A DNA stretch of 64,000 nt from positions 181,804-245,803 of the forward strand of contig NZ_BMNE01000008.1 of the NCBI RefSeq assembly GCF_014646295.1, read 5' to 3'. The notes below the pieces were generated by a model that saw only the letters and a program-made list of their open reading frames with translations, did no database searches and was not told the DNA's origin. The translations under genes and the position numbers were made by a program. The stretch comes from Nocardia rhizosphaerihabitans. Its GTDB lineage: Bacteria; Actinomycetota; Actinomycetes; Mycobacteriales; Mycobacteriaceae. Positions 1 to 10,418 of this stretch are shown piece by piece (position 1 is the stretch's first letter; each line of letters opens with the position of its first letter).

Positions 1-835
1 TGCTCGGCCGAATCAGCCAGGTGGACAGGAAGATCCAGCAGCACGCGCACGGTGTCGGGATCGCGGCCCGCCGTGGCGAGGGCGGCACGCAGCGCGAGGC
101 GGCGTTCGGCGGCGGTGGCGAGGTCGGGGGCGGAGATGCGGAGGAGGTCGGCGCGGCGCACCGCGACGTCGATGGACGCGGGATCGTCGGCGCGCACGGT
201 TACGATCGGCTGACCCTGTGGCGAGCGCGGGGTGATCGACGGGCCCTTCACCGAGAAGTTCTCGCCGGCGAAGTCGATGTAGTGCAGCCGATCCCGGTCG
301 ATGAACCGGCCGGTGGCCACATCGCGGATCTCGGCGCCGTCCTCCCAGCTGTCCCACAGGCGGGTCACCACCTCGACCGCTTCGTCGGCCTCGTGCCACA
401 GTTGCGCGTCGGACTGAACACCCTTGCGGCCGAACGCCTTCGCCTGCCCGGCACCGATGGACACCCCGACTTCCCAGCCCGCGCGGCCCAGGCTCGCGAA
501 GTCGAGCGCGGCGATCGCCTTGGACACATGGAACGGTTCGGTGTGGGTGACCGGGACCTGCGGGATCAGCCCGATCCGCCGGGTGTCCGGCGCGGTCCGG
601 GCGGCGATCGCGACCGCGTCGAGCCTGCCGCGGGTCACCGCCGCGCCGCCCTCCTGCAGGCCGAACGAGTCGGGCAGGAACACCGCGTCGAACCCGAGTT
701 CTTCGGCCCGCGAGACGACCTCGGTCCAGTAGCGAGCGCTGAACAGATCTTCGGCCCGCGAATCGGCACGCCGCCAGGACGCGGGATGCGTTCCGGTGCC
801 CGCTGTTTCGATGCCGAGGAACAGTGTGACCTTGC

Positions 836-839
<4 letters not shown>
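1..839 (-). CDS. LLM-class flavin-dependent monooxygenase (3' end cut by window)
   Basis: I translated this reading frame directly; it is open from the ATG at 839 to the window edge. The protein starts MSKVTLFLGIETAG and carries the luciferase-like segments RAEELGFDAVFLPDS, RIGLIPQVPVTHTEPFHVSK and LDFASLGRAGWEVGVS, typical of the NtaA/SnaA/DszA branch of FMNH2-dependent monooxygenases. About 280 residues are present; family members are about 350-450, so the C-terminus is missing. Its ATG overlaps the stop of the upstream ABC ATPase by 4 nt, so it is the last visible gene of the transporter operon. Enzymes of this branch often cleave C-S or C-N bonds. With the SAM-riboswitch-like leader, release of sulfur from an imported organosulfur compound is my inference; the substrate is unknown. 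Confidence 0.85.
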
Positions 840-2568
<1,729 letters not shown>

Positions 2569-2572
<4 letters not shown>

Positions 2573-3459
2573 CGGTTCTCCGCCTTCCCCGCGAAACGAC
2601 CCAGACGCTGCGCCGACAGCACGACCGCGACGATGACCAGGCCCGGCAGGGTGGTCAGCCACCACGCGGAGGCCAGGAAGTTGCGGCCTTCCGAGATCAG
2701 CGAACCCCATTCGGGGGTGGGCGGTTTGGTGCCGTAACCGAGGAAGCTCAGCGAGGACACCGCCAGCACCGCCATCCCGAATTCCACGGCGGCCAGCGCC
2801 AGGACCGGCTGGAACGAATTCGGCAGGACATGCCGGGCCAGCACCGTGTACCAGCGCACGCCCGACGCGTGTGCCGCTTCGACATACGGCGCGTGCCGTA
2901 CCCGCAGCACCTCCGAACGCATGACCCGGGCGAAGTTCGCGATCAACGAGATGCCCACGGCGAGGGCGACATTGCGGGTGCCGAAGCCGAGCGCGGTCAC
3001 CAGTGCCAGGGACAGCAGCAGCGCCGGGATCGACAGCAGCACATCGACGACCCGCATGATCGCCGTGTCGACGATGCCGCCCGCCGCGCCGGACAGCAGC
3101 CCGAGCAGCGAGCCGACGACCAGCGCGATACCGACCGCGGTGAGGGTGGCGGTGAGTGAGAGCCCGGCGCCGTGCACCATCCGCGTGTAGAGATCGCGGC
3201 CGAGATTGTCGGTGCCGAACCAGTGCGCCGCGCTGGGCGCCTGGAACTTCTCCGCGGGCACGCCGGTCAGCGGGTCGCCGGAGGCGAAGACCGACGGCGC
3301 CACCGCCCACCCGATCGCGACGGCGAGCACCACACCCGCGACCAGCAGGCCCAGATGGCTACGGACCCATCGCGCGATCTCGGTGGCCCGGACCGCACTG
3401 TCGTCGGCCGCCGCGGGCCGCTCGGCGACCGATCCACGGCGCACGAGGAGGTCAACCAT
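2569..3459 (-). CDS. ABC transporter permease, DppC/OppC type
   Basis: 296 residues, integral membrane protein of the binding-protein-dependent transport family. After a cytoplasmic N-terminus the first membrane segment is LLVAGVVLAVAIGWAVAPS, followed by the DppC-type loop with FGTDNLGRDLYTR. The coupling-helix EAA-like motif EAAHASGVRWYTVLARHVLP contacts the ATPase. It forms the membrane pore with the DppB-type partner. The stop overlaps the ATPase start by 4 nt; 56 nt separate it from the upstream permease gene. Substrate cannot be read from the sequence, though the operon leader points to sulfur nutrition. Confidence 0.9.
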
Positions 3460-3515
3460 GGTCGTTCCCTTCGGTGTCGATGCCGGTCTCCGAGGCGGCC
3501 GGAGCGGGCGTGGAG

Positions 3516-4544
3516 TCAGGCACCGTGCACCGCCTTCGCGGCGACATCGGCCTTCGTATCCGGGAGTTCGGTGCTGTCGCCGGAGGGCGTCGTCAGTTTC
3601 GTACGCCCCCGGCTACCGGTGATCCGCGGATCGAGCAGGGGATACAGCAGATCGACGGTCAGGTTCACGACGACGAAGATCAGCGCCGACAGCAGCACCA
3701 CGCCCTGCACGACGGGAATGTCCTGGTTGAGCACGGACGTCTGGGTCAGCCTGCCGACACCGGCGCGGGCGAACACCGACTCCACCACCACCGACCCGGC
3801 CAGCATGGTGCCCACCAGCACACCGGCGATGGTGAACGCGGGCACGCTCGCCAGCCGGGCGACGTGGCGCCGCTGCACCCACCACCGCGACGCGCCCTTG
3901 GCGAGCGCGACCTCGGTGAACGGCTGCCGCCACGTCTGCTCGAGTCCGGCGGCGAGCACCTGGGCGATCACCGCCCCGATCGGCAGCGCCAGGGTCAGCG
4001 CGGGAAGCAGGGTGCCGCGCAGTCCCGTCCCGCCGAACGCCGGGAACCAGTGCAGGCGAAAGGAGAACAGCTGCAACAGGATCAGGCCGGTCCAGAAGGT
4101 CGGTACCGAAACACCCAGCGGCGGCAGGGCACCGAGCGCGTTGCGCAGCCACGGCCGTCGTGTGTAGGTGGCGGCAAAGGCCACAGCGGTGCCACCTATC
4201 GCGGCGAAAAGCAGGGCTAGCAGGGTCAATCCGAGAGTCGACGGCAGCGCGTCGCCGAGCGCCTCGGTGACCGGCTGACCGGTGCTGATGGACCGCCCGA
4301 GGTCACCGGTGACCGCATTGCCGAGCGCGCTCACGTACTGCTCCCACAGCGGCTTGTCCAGGCCGTAGCGGGCCTGCAGCTCCGCGATCGCCACCTTGTC
4401 GACAGCGGTGCCGGGCCCACCGCCGTCGGCGGCCATCGACACCGGATCCGTGGGCAGCAGGTAGAGCACGACGAAGGAGATCGTGAACGCCGCCCACAAC
4501 ACCCAGATCGCCTGCAGCACCCGGGAGCCCACGTAGCGCCCCAT
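3516..4544 (-). CDS. ABC transporter permease, DppB/OppB type
   Basis: 342 residues with the typical DppB start: a first membrane helix (AIWVLWAAFTISFVVLYLLP) followed directly by DPVSM, and a long periplasmic loop containing ARYGLDKPLWEQYVSALGN. The EAA-type coupling motif TEVALAKGASRWWVQRRHV lies near residue 215. It pairs with the DppC-type permease downstream. Only 2 nt separate its ATG from the stop of the substrate-binding protein gene, so the two are almost certainly co-translated. The C-terminal 30 residues are a polar extension after the normal family end at LLDPRI. Confidence 0.9.
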   Translation of the reverse strand: MGRYVGSRVLQAIWVLWAAFTISFVVLYLLPTDPVSMAADGGGPGTAVDKVAIAELQARYGLDKPLWEQYVSALGNAVTGDLGRSISTGQPVTEALGDALPSTLGLTLLALLFAAIGGTAVAFAATYTRRPWLRNALGALPPLGVSVPTFWTGLILLQLFSFRLHWFPAFGGTGLRGTLLPALTLALPIGAVIAQVLAAGLEQTWRQPFTEVALAKGASRWWVQRRHVARLASVPAFTIAGVLVGTMLAGSVVVESVFARAGVGRLTQTSVLNQDIPVVQGVVLLSALIFVVVNLTVDLLYPLLDPRITGSRGRTKLTTPSGDSTELPDTKADVAAKAVHGA

Positions 4545-4546
4545 GA

Positions 4547-6175
4547 TCAGCGCCCGCTCAGCCAGGTGTCGAAGAACTGCAGCCGGGCCGAGGCCTCGAA
4601 CTTCAGATCCTGGGTGTTCGAGGCCGCGCCGATCGCCTGGGACAACTCGACGGTGGGGATGTAGAGGCCGTTGTCGAGGATCTGCTGCTGCGCGGTCTTG
4701 ATCAGCGTCGCCCGTGCGGCCGGATCATTGGCGGCCAGCTGCTTGTCCAGTGTTTCGTCCAGCGCCGGGATCGGTCCACGGGCGTTGAGGTTGCGACCGG
4801 TGAGCGAGAAGGACGTGCGCAGGATGTCGCCGTCGGCGCGGGTGGAGTTGCCGTAGGTGGCGTCGTAGTCCTTGGAGTTCATCGTGGCGGTCCACTCCGG
4901 CAGGGACACCAGGTCGAGTGTCAGGTCGACGCCCACCTGGCGCAGCTGCTGCTGCACCAGCTCCAGGATCGCCTGGTTGCCCGCGAACACCTGGCTGAAC
5001 GTCACCGAGAAGCTCAGGCGCTCACCGTTCTTCGTGCGGATGCCGTCGGCGCCGGGGACCCAGCCTGCCTGGTCGAGGATCGACTTCGCCTTGGCCGGGT
5101 CGTGGGGCAGTTGGGCTGACAGATCCGCGTACGCGGGTGTCGCCGAGGCCAGGGTCGAGGTCGCGGCCTTGAATTGCGGGCCGAGCACGGTGTCCACGAG
5201 CTGCTTGCGGTCCAGCGCGGGCAGCAGAGCCTGGCGCACCGCCGGATCGCGCAGCGGACCACGAGTTACGTTGGGGTGCAGGCCGAACGGCGTGCCGGGG
5301 TTGGACGTGGACAGCACCTGACCGCCGACGGCCTCGATCTGCGGCGCGTCCTGGGGCAGCGCGTCGCTGATCGCGTCGAGCTGACCGGAGACGAGACTGC
5401 CGGTGCGTACCCCGGATTCGGGGACGACGGTGAACTCGATCCGATCCAGGTACGCCTCGCCCTGATGCCCGAATACCGCCGAGCCCCAGTGGTATCCGGC
5501 CCGCTTCGCCAGCGTCACCGAGACGTCCTGCTTGTAGCCGGCGTAGGTGAACGGCCCGCTGCCGATGTTGTCGCCCGCGCACCTGGCCTCGGCCGGTTCG
5601 GCATTGGTCGCCTGCGCCAGGATGCCGAGCTGCGGCGTCGAGGAGGCCTGCAGGAACTGGGCGTTGGGCTGGCTGAATTCCACTCGGGCGGTGAGCTTGT
5701 CGACCGCGGTCGTGCCCACGTAGTTGGTGAGGTAGCTCGTGCCGAGCGGCGCCTTCGCGCCACCGAGCTTCACGATCGCGTCGAAGGTGTCGCGCACCGA
5801 GTCCGCCGTGAGCGGGGTGCCGTCGCTGAAGGTGACGCCGTCGGCGAGTTTGAACGTGAACACCTTCGCGTCGGAGCTGACCTCCCAGCTCGTGGCCAGC
5901 CACGGCGTGATCGCGCCGGTCTTCGGGTCCTGATCGGTCAGCGAGTCGACGATCTGGCGGGCGACGTAGATGGACTGATTCGAGCCCGCCTGCGCCGGAT
6001 CCGAGCACGACGGCGCCTGCGACAGGCCGTACCGCAGCGTGCCGCCGGGCTGCGGCGGACCGGCCTGCCCACCCGAACCTGCGCTGTCGCTACCGCACGC
6101 GACCACGGAGGTGGCGACGGCGAGAACGCCGGCGACGGCGGCGAGACGATGACGGGGACCGATCACAGGGTGCAC
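4547..6175 (-). CDS. ABC transporter substrate-binding lipoprotein (SBP_bac_5 family)
   Basis: I place the start at the GTG at 6175, preceded by GGAGGA. It gives a 542-residue protein whose signal peptide ends in a lipobox (TSVVAC), so the mature protein is a lipoprotein on the outer face of the membrane. The family 5 binding-protein features follow: PGGTLRYGLSQAPSC, GAITPWLATSWEVSSD and LADGVTFSDGTPLTADSV. Family 5 binds peptides, nickel chelates, opines and other small ligands, so the fold does not fix the substrate. A longer frame reaching 6424 exists, but that extra part runs through the riboswitch-like leader and is not coding. First gene of the operon. Confidence 0.9.
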   Translation of the reverse strand: MHPVIGPRHRLAAVAGVLAVATSVVACGSDSAGSGGQAGPPQPGGTLRYGLSQAPSCSDPAQAGSNQSIYVARQIVDSLTDQDPKTGAITPWLATSWEVSSDAKVFTFKLADGVTFSDGTPLTADSVRDTFDAIVKLGGAKAPLGTSYLTNYVGTTAVDKLTARVEFSQPNAQFLQASSTPQLGILAQATNAEPAEARCAGDNIGSGPFTYAGYKQDVSVTLAKRAGYHWGSAVFGHQGEAYLDRIEFTVVPESGVRTGSLVSGQLDAISDALPQDAPQIEAVGGQVLSTSNPGTPFGLHPNVTRGPLRDPAVRQALLPALDRKQLVDTVLGPQFKAATSTLASATPAYADLSAQLPHDPAKAKSILDQAGWVPGADGIRTKNGERLSFSVTFSQVFAGNQAILELVQQQLRQVGVDLTLDLVSLPEWTATMNSKDYDATYGNSTRADGDILRTSFSLTGRNLNARGPIPALDETLDKQLAANDPAARATLIKTAQQQILDNGLYIPTVELSQAIGAASNTQDLKFEASARLQFFDTWLSGR

Positions 6176-6180
6176 TTTCT

Positions 6181-6285
6181 TCCTCCATCGAACCCGGCGG
6201 AAGCACCCACACCCGGGGAACGGGCGGGTTGCTGCGACGTCATCGAGCCAGGTCTCTCGGTCGCTCTGGATGGGTGCGCCCGGCC
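6181..6285 (-). promoter_or_regulatory. SAM-I-class (S-box) riboswitch leader, likely translational
   Basis: Read on the minus strand, the leader has the S-box core: CCATCCAGAG (6264-6273), GACCGAGAGACCTGGC, a GATGA kink-turn segment, GCAACC (6227-6232) and GGGTGC (6203-6208). P2 pairs GCGAC (6260-6264) with GTCGC (6234-6238). P3 pairs CGCCCG (6221-6226) with CGGGTG (6210-6215). P1 pairs CCATC (6269-6273) with GATGG (6185-6189), and the last two bases of that strand are the first two of the Shine-Dalgarno GGAGGA (6181-6186). SAM binding would therefore close the ribosome site. P4 is very short, so it could be a SAM-I/IV variant. A separate hairpin (6280-6296) lies just 5' of it. Seen by eye, not by covariance model. 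Confidence 0.82.
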
Positions 6286-6488
6286 GCAGGGGCCGGTGCC
6301 GAATCAGCATGTGGCACTGCCGGGATGCTTCACAACGGTAAGGATCAGCGTGAGCGCAGAGCTTGGAACCGGCGGCGTACTCGGGCACACTCTGCGACGC
6401 GCCGACGGCTCGGTGCCACCTCACCTGCGCGAATTACGCCCGGTACGGGAGTAGCGTCAGATGTCTTCGCGTCCATGAGGAGTGCGCC
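6286..6488. other. Intergenic stretch between divergent genes
   Basis: This lies between the riboswitch-like leader (minus strand) and the secreted-protein gene (plus strand). It should hold both promoters. A TAGCGT hexamer at 6453-6458 is a possible -10 for the plus-strand gene. I see no convincing -35 and no operator-like palindrome. Confidence 0.3.
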
Positions 6489-7187
6489 GTGACCGAGCCG
6501 CGTCGTTGCACCACACTGACCACGCTGGCGGCCTGTGCCGCCGCGCTGCTACTGGCCGCGCCCACCGCGGTCGCAGCGCCCGAGGTAACCAGGGACGCGC
6601 CGGCGGCGCAGACGGCCGGTCCCGGCGACCTGCTCGGCGCGTATCAGACCGTCGTCGACACCCTCGAAGCGCTCGGCGTCCAACCGTTCCTGTATCCCAC
6701 GGTCGCCGCGAACTGCGGCGGTGACGACCTCGGCCTCGTTCCCGCCGTCGCGGGTGCGGTCCCCGGCCCGTGGCCGGCGAATACCGTCCAGATCCCCGGC
6801 CTCGACCTCACCGCCGTGAAATCCGGCCAGACGATGTTCACCTTCCTGCCCTACGGCCTGTCACCGGACACGGCCACCACCAAGACCTCCGGCATGCAGG
6901 TGGCCTGGCTCAACATCAGCACCGGCCGCGGTGGCCTGGCCTCGATGGGCTCGATCGCCGACATCGTCCGCGCGATGGTCCCGCCCGAGGTACCCGTCGA
7001 ACTACGCCCCCTCGCCGAAACCGCCATCCGCGACTTCCTGTTCACCGCCATCCCCGTCGGCGGCGTGCGCGCGGTCCCCGTCGACACCGGCCACGGCACC
7101 GTCCTGGCCGCCGTCTTCGGCACCACCGACAACGCGGGCCGCTCCTGCTTCTTCTTCCCGACCATCGGAATCACCGAAGTCCCCTGA
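6489..7187 (+). CDS. Secreted protein of unknown function
   Basis: Start chosen at GTG 6489, which has a GAGGAG ribosome site at 6474-6479; the longer upstream frame has no such site. The 232-residue product begins with a clear Sec signal peptide (LTTLAACAAALLLAAPTAVA, cleavage after AVAAP) and has no lipobox. The mature part has no repeats or membrane helix and contains two cysteines (AANCGGDD and RSCFFF), which could form one disulfide. I recognise no domain. It is divergent from the sulfur-type ABC operon and ends about 200 nt before the convergent glycosyltransferase gene, so it is probably monocistronic. Confidence 0.75.
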   Translation: MTEPRRCTTLTTLAACAAALLLAAPTAVAAPEVTRDAPAAQTAGPGDLLGAYQTVVDTLEALGVQPFLYPTVAANCGGDDLGLVPAVAGAVPGPWPANTVQIPGLDLTAVKSGQTMFTFLPYGLSPDTATTKTSGMQVAWLNISTGRGGLASMGSIADIVRAMVPPEVPVELRPLAETAIRDFLFTAIPVGGVRAVPVDTGHGTVLAAVFGTTDNAGRSCFFFPTIGITEVP

Positions 7188-7200
7188 GCGTTCGGGTGTC

Positions 7201-7376
7201 CTACTCCACGACGAGCCGGACCGTTCCCATGATCAGCGCCACCACCCCGGCGAATCCGGCAAGTACCGGCTTCGGCCAATGCTGCCGTCGCGGCGGACGA
7301 CATCTTCCTGGCGTGCACCGAGGTCGAGGGCGCCGAGTCTGCGGATCGCGCGGGAGATCCTGGCGAGGGCTGACTG
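7201..7376 (-). pseudogene. Possible frameshifted gene remnant
   Basis: Downstream of the glycosyltransferase on the same strand, two reading frames give protein-like pieces. One frame reads SALARISRAIRRLGALDL; the next, after a shift near 7290, reads HWPKPVLAGFAGVVALIMG and ends at the TAG at 7201-7203. The second piece looks like a C-terminal membrane helix. Neither has a start codon in frame. I cannot name the parent family, and chance coding potential in GC-rich DNA is possible. Confidence 0.25.
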
Positions 7377-7384
7377 CTACAGGG

Positions 7385-8557
7385 TCAGGCGCGCTGTGCG
7401 GTGACGGTTGCCGGGGCGACGAGGGGGCGTTGTTTCCAGTGCAGTCTGCCGGTGCGGTGGCGGTGGTGCGAGCGCGTCCACAGGGTCAGGTAGTGGGCTA
7501 CGCCCAGGGGGTGGGCCACGGCTGATGCGATGTCGGTGGGGGTAGGCGCGCGGCGGGTTTCGGTGCTGCGGGCGGCGAGCCGGCCTGCTACCGCGGCCAG
7601 GTAGCCGAGCAGTCCGGCGCGGCGGGTCCGGCCCCGTCCACAGAGGGCGGCGAGTGGGGGAATCCAATAGGCAAGGGCGGCAAGCGCTCCGATCGCGGCG
7701 CCGGCGTCGATCCGGCCGCCGTAGGCCGACCACAGCCAGCGGGTGTAGCCGTCGGTGAGTTCGCCTGCGCCGGTGTACATCCGGGTGCTCGCTGCCCGAC
7801 CGGCCGTCACCAGGGCGGTGCCATGGCCTGCCCGGCGCAGCGCTCTGGCCAGATCGAGGTCCTCGGTGGCGCTGGCGGCGACGGCCGCGTGACCGCCGCC
7901 CGCGCGATACGCCTCGGCGTCGACGGCGAGGAACTGCCCGCACGCGACCGCGGTCGAGGGGCGCAGGCTGTGATTGGCCGGGCCGAGGGGCAGGGTCGAG
8001 GCCCAGGACCACGCGAGCAGTGGCTGGACAAGACGCTCGGTGCTCGTTCCCGCCTCCTGCACCGGCCAGGCCGACACCAGACCGGCTGCGCGCCTGCGCA
8101 ATTCGGTGACGGCGGCGGCCACGGCGTGTGGGGCGAGGCGGACGTCGGCGTCGACGAAGACCAGGGCCGCCGCGTCGGTGCGGGCGGCGAGGCGGGCGCA
8201 GGCGGCGGCTTTGCCGGTCCAGCCGGGGGCGGGGTGGGCAGCGGAGCGGAGCACGCTGAAGCGGTCGTCGTCGCCGATCGCGGCGAGTGCGGCCTCGTAG
8301 GTGTTGTCGGTGGAGGCGTCGTCGAGGATGAGCACCCGCAGGCGCGGCACGCCGGTCTGGGCGCGCAGGTCGGCGATCAGGTCGGGCAGGCGGTCGGCTT
8401 CGTCGCGGGCGGGCACGCACACCGTCACGGGTTCGATCACGCCGGCGACCCGGCGCGGCAGGGTGCGCAACGTGACCAGGTTGTAGGCGGCGGTGGTCGC
8501 GCCCAGCGCGGCCAGACCGGTGCCTGCCCAGGTCAGGTAGCGGACCGCCGCGCCCAT
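7385..8557 (-). CDS. Family 2 glycosyltransferase of the carotenoid cluster (CruG/CrtQ-like)
   Basis: 390 residues from the ATG at 8557, one nucleotide after the lppM stop. An N-terminal membrane anchor is followed by the GT-A nucleotide-binding core: VTVCVPARDEADRLPDLI, LRVLILDDASTDNT and the metal-binding LVFVDADVR. The acceptor-loop motif ASATEDLDLARALRRAG (ED catalytic pair) follows, and hydrophobic segments sit near the C-terminus. In carotenoid clusters such enzymes add a sugar to the hydroxyl made by a CruF hydratase. With the CruF-like and CrtO genes upstream on the same strand, glycosylation of a hydroxy-keto-gamma-carotene is the likely role. The acceptor is inferred from context, not sequence. 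Confidence 0.8.
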   Translation of the reverse strand: MGAAVRYLTWAGTGLAALGATTAAYNLVTLRTLPRRVAGVIEPVTVCVPARDEADRLPDLIADLRAQTGVPRLRVLILDDASTDNTYEAALAAIGDDDRFSVLRSAAHPAPGWTGKAAACARLAARTDAAALVFVDADVRLAPHAVAAAVTELRRRAAGLVSAWPVQEAGTSTERLVQPLLAWSWASTLPLGPANHSLRPSTAVACGQFLAVDAEAYRAGGGHAAVAASATEDLDLARALRRAGHGTALVTAGRAASTRMYTGAGELTDGYTRWLWSAYGGRIDAGAAIGALAALAYWIPPLAALCGRGRTRRAGLLGYLAAVAGRLAARSTETRRAPTPTDIASAVAHPLGVAHYLTLWTRSHHRHRTGRLHWKQRPLVAPATVTAQRA

Positions 8558-8558
8558 G

Positions 8559-9305
8559 TCAGCGGCCCAGCCTGCGGCTGGTGATGTCGCGCCACATCTC
8601 CTGTGGCGAGAAACCGCCGCGCGGTGCATTCGGCGGGCCGGGATTGCGGTCGCGGAAGGCGAGGCCCGCGACGAGCGCGGCGACGGCGAGGGTGATGCCG
8701 CCGACGATGCCCGCCCAGCCGGCGAACGAGCGGGTGTTCGGGTCGGCGTACTTCACCTCGGCCCGCAGGGTGGAGGTCTCACCGGCGGGCAGCTTCCAGG
8801 ACACGGTGTTGTCGCCCTCGCGGGTGCCGTTGGTCTTGGCGACGCGGGCCGGGAAGGCGATGGAGAACTGCACGTCCGAGCCCTGCGGCGGCACCGACTC
8901 CAGGTCGACGCGGCCGGTGAGGCTCACCAGGTCGCCGTTGCGCTGGAACTCCAGGGTGAACATGCCCTGGGTCTGATCCGACAGGCCGCCGAGCTGGCCG
9001 ACCTCGCCGAAGGACAGGTCGTCGAAGAACACCTGCGTGCCGACGTACCCGTCCTGGTTGTAGTTCTCGACGCGAACCTTGGCCGCCAGCGAATCGGGCG
9101 CCTTCAGCTGCGGACCCTTGTCGTCGGCGCCGGTCGGGACGACGGCGGCGACGATCCGTCCCGACACCCGGTCGTTGGACGACACGCCCATCGAGACCTG
9201 CACCCGCAGGCACCCGGCCAGCGCGGGCACCAGCATCGCCAGCAGGACGGCGACGGCCGCGACGCGACGCGCTGGCCCATGACGACGCGGCGAAGGAGTG
9301 GGCAT
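8559..9305 (-). CDS. lppM: LppM-family lipoprotein (DUF3153)
   Basis: 248 residues with a lipoprotein signal (VLLAMLVPALAGC). The start of the mature protein, CLRVQVSMGVSSNDRVSG, matches M. tuberculosis LppM (Rv2171) as I remember it. A C-terminal membrane helix (GIVGGITLAVAALVAGLAF) is followed by a short basic tail, so the protein is anchored at both ends. LppM of M. tuberculosis is a surface lipoprotein linked to phagosome interactions. I chose the ATG at 9305; no start in this frame has a good ribosome site, and ATG 9338 or GTG 9329 remain possible. It is transcribed with the glycosyltransferase (1-nt gap) and sits among carotenoid genes. Confidence 0.82.
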   Translation of the reverse strand: MPTPSPRRHGPARRVAAVAVLLAMLVPALAGCLRVQVSMGVSSNDRVSGRIVAAVVPTGADDKGPQLKAPDSLAAKVRVENYNQDGYVGTQVFFDDLSFGEVGQLGGLSDQTQGMFTLEFQRNGDLVSLTGRVDLESVPPQGSDVQFSIAFPARVAKTNGTREGDNTVSWKLPAGETSTLRAEVKYADPNTRSFAGWAGIVGGITLAVAALVAGLAFRDRNPGPPNAPRGGFSPQEMWRDITSRRLGR

Positions 9306-9430
9306 GTCGGCGACGAGACTCGGCTGCACGGTTGACATCGTGCCAGGCCCGGGCCCGAGAACACACACGACGGGCCCACCAGGTCGCGCCGACCCGTGCC
9401 GAACAGGCATTTCGCCCATGATTCCGGGCC

Positions 9431-10312
9431 TCAGTTCGTGCGGTCCGCTGCTGTTTCGTGCGATCGGGCGCGCAGCAGGAGCGGGATGCCGAGCGGCGCC
9501 AGGCCGAGGAAACCCCAGACCGCGGACGCGGGCAGACCGAGGAAGACCGCGTGCGCGAGCGTCGAGCCGAGCCAGGTCCATCCGAACACGGCCACCGGGA
9601 CCGCCACCGACGGGTCACGGGCAGGCGGAACCAGCCGGTCCAGCACGGTGAGCAGCAGCGCCATCACCGCGGCAACCAGCGCCCAGCCGAGATAGTTGGT
9701 GTACGGGATCTGCGGGAGACCGGGCAGCCCCGCGTCGGTGACCTGCCAGGTCCACTGGCCGTCGGCCACCATCTGCGGATCGAGGAACAGATCCCAGCCG
9801 ACCGCACCCACGACGAACAGCCCGGCGCGTCGCACTGCCGACCCGATGCTCGCGTCTCGGTGCACGAGCAGACCCGCGACGATCCAGATCGGGTAGAGCC
9901 CGCCGGTCCAAGCCAGGGGGACCACCAGCGGAACCTCGGCGAGCGCGGGTCCGATCCGGTCGACGGCATAGGCGTAGTCACCGAACGGGAACCCGGTGGC
10001 CGTGCCGATGACCTCGGCGGCGAGGCCGAGACCCGAGACGATGACGAAGAACCCGACGGCCCAGCGCCATCCGCGGGTGGTGGCCGCGTGCAGCACGGCG
10101 GTCGCCGCGGAGAGCACCACGACGGTGACGGTGATGCGATCACGTGCCGTGCCCGCACTCAGCGGATAGGCGATCTGGACCAGGACCAGCAGCATGGCCG
10201 TGACAGCGGGCGTGACAGCGGGAAGGAGGCGGCGCGGATCGGCGCCCGCCCACCCGCGGACCGCGCGACCCGCGTCGCTCACACAACGTCGGAAGCCGCG
10301 TGTGTCGATCAC
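9431..10312 (-). CDS. Carotenoid biosynthesis membrane protein, CruF-like hydratase
   Basis: 293 residues with about seven to eight membrane helices. The CruF/bisanhydrobacterioruberin-hydratase family pattern is visible: GLAAEVIGTATGFPFGDYAY, VPLVVPLAWTGGLYPIW, GWDLFLDPQMV and IPYTNYLGW, with conserved acidic and histidine positions in the membrane. Members add water across a terminal double bond of acyclic carotenoid ends, giving a 1'-hydroxyl. Its neighbours are CrtO upstream and the glycosyltransferase downstream, which fits a pathway to a glycosylated keto-hydroxy-gamma-carotene as known from rhodococci. The exact substrate is inferred. Confidence 0.8.
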   Translation of the reverse strand: MIDTRGFRRCVSDAGRAVRGWAGADPRRLLPAVTPAVTAMLLVLVQIAYPLSAGTARDRITVTVVVLSAATAVLHAATTRGWRWAVGFFVIVSGLGLAAEVIGTATGFPFGDYAYAVDRIGPALAEVPLVVPLAWTGGLYPIWIVAGLLVHRDASIGSAVRRAGLFVVGAVGWDLFLDPQMVADGQWTWQVTDAGLPGLPQIPYTNYLGWALVAAVMALLLTVLDRLVPPARDPSVAVPVAVFGWTWLGSTLAHAVFLGLPASAVWGFLGLAPLGIPLLLRARSHETAADRTN

Positions 10313-10418
10313 CGCCGCCGCCTACCTGCCTGCCCGGCAGCGGCCAGAAGCCCGGCATCCGCATCAGGGTGGGCGTCCGTATCGGGCTTCGACTCCCGAA
10401 CGCCCGGCATGGCGCTTC

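Noticed and set aside
6176..6424. N-terminal extension of the substrate-binding protein to 625 residues
   Set aside because: The extension translates the riboswitch-like leader, lacks a signal peptide, and has no ribosome site.
9303..9618. Longer starts for LppM and overlapping frames up to 9618
   Set aside because: They add Arg/Pro-rich residues before the signal peptide with no ribosome site.
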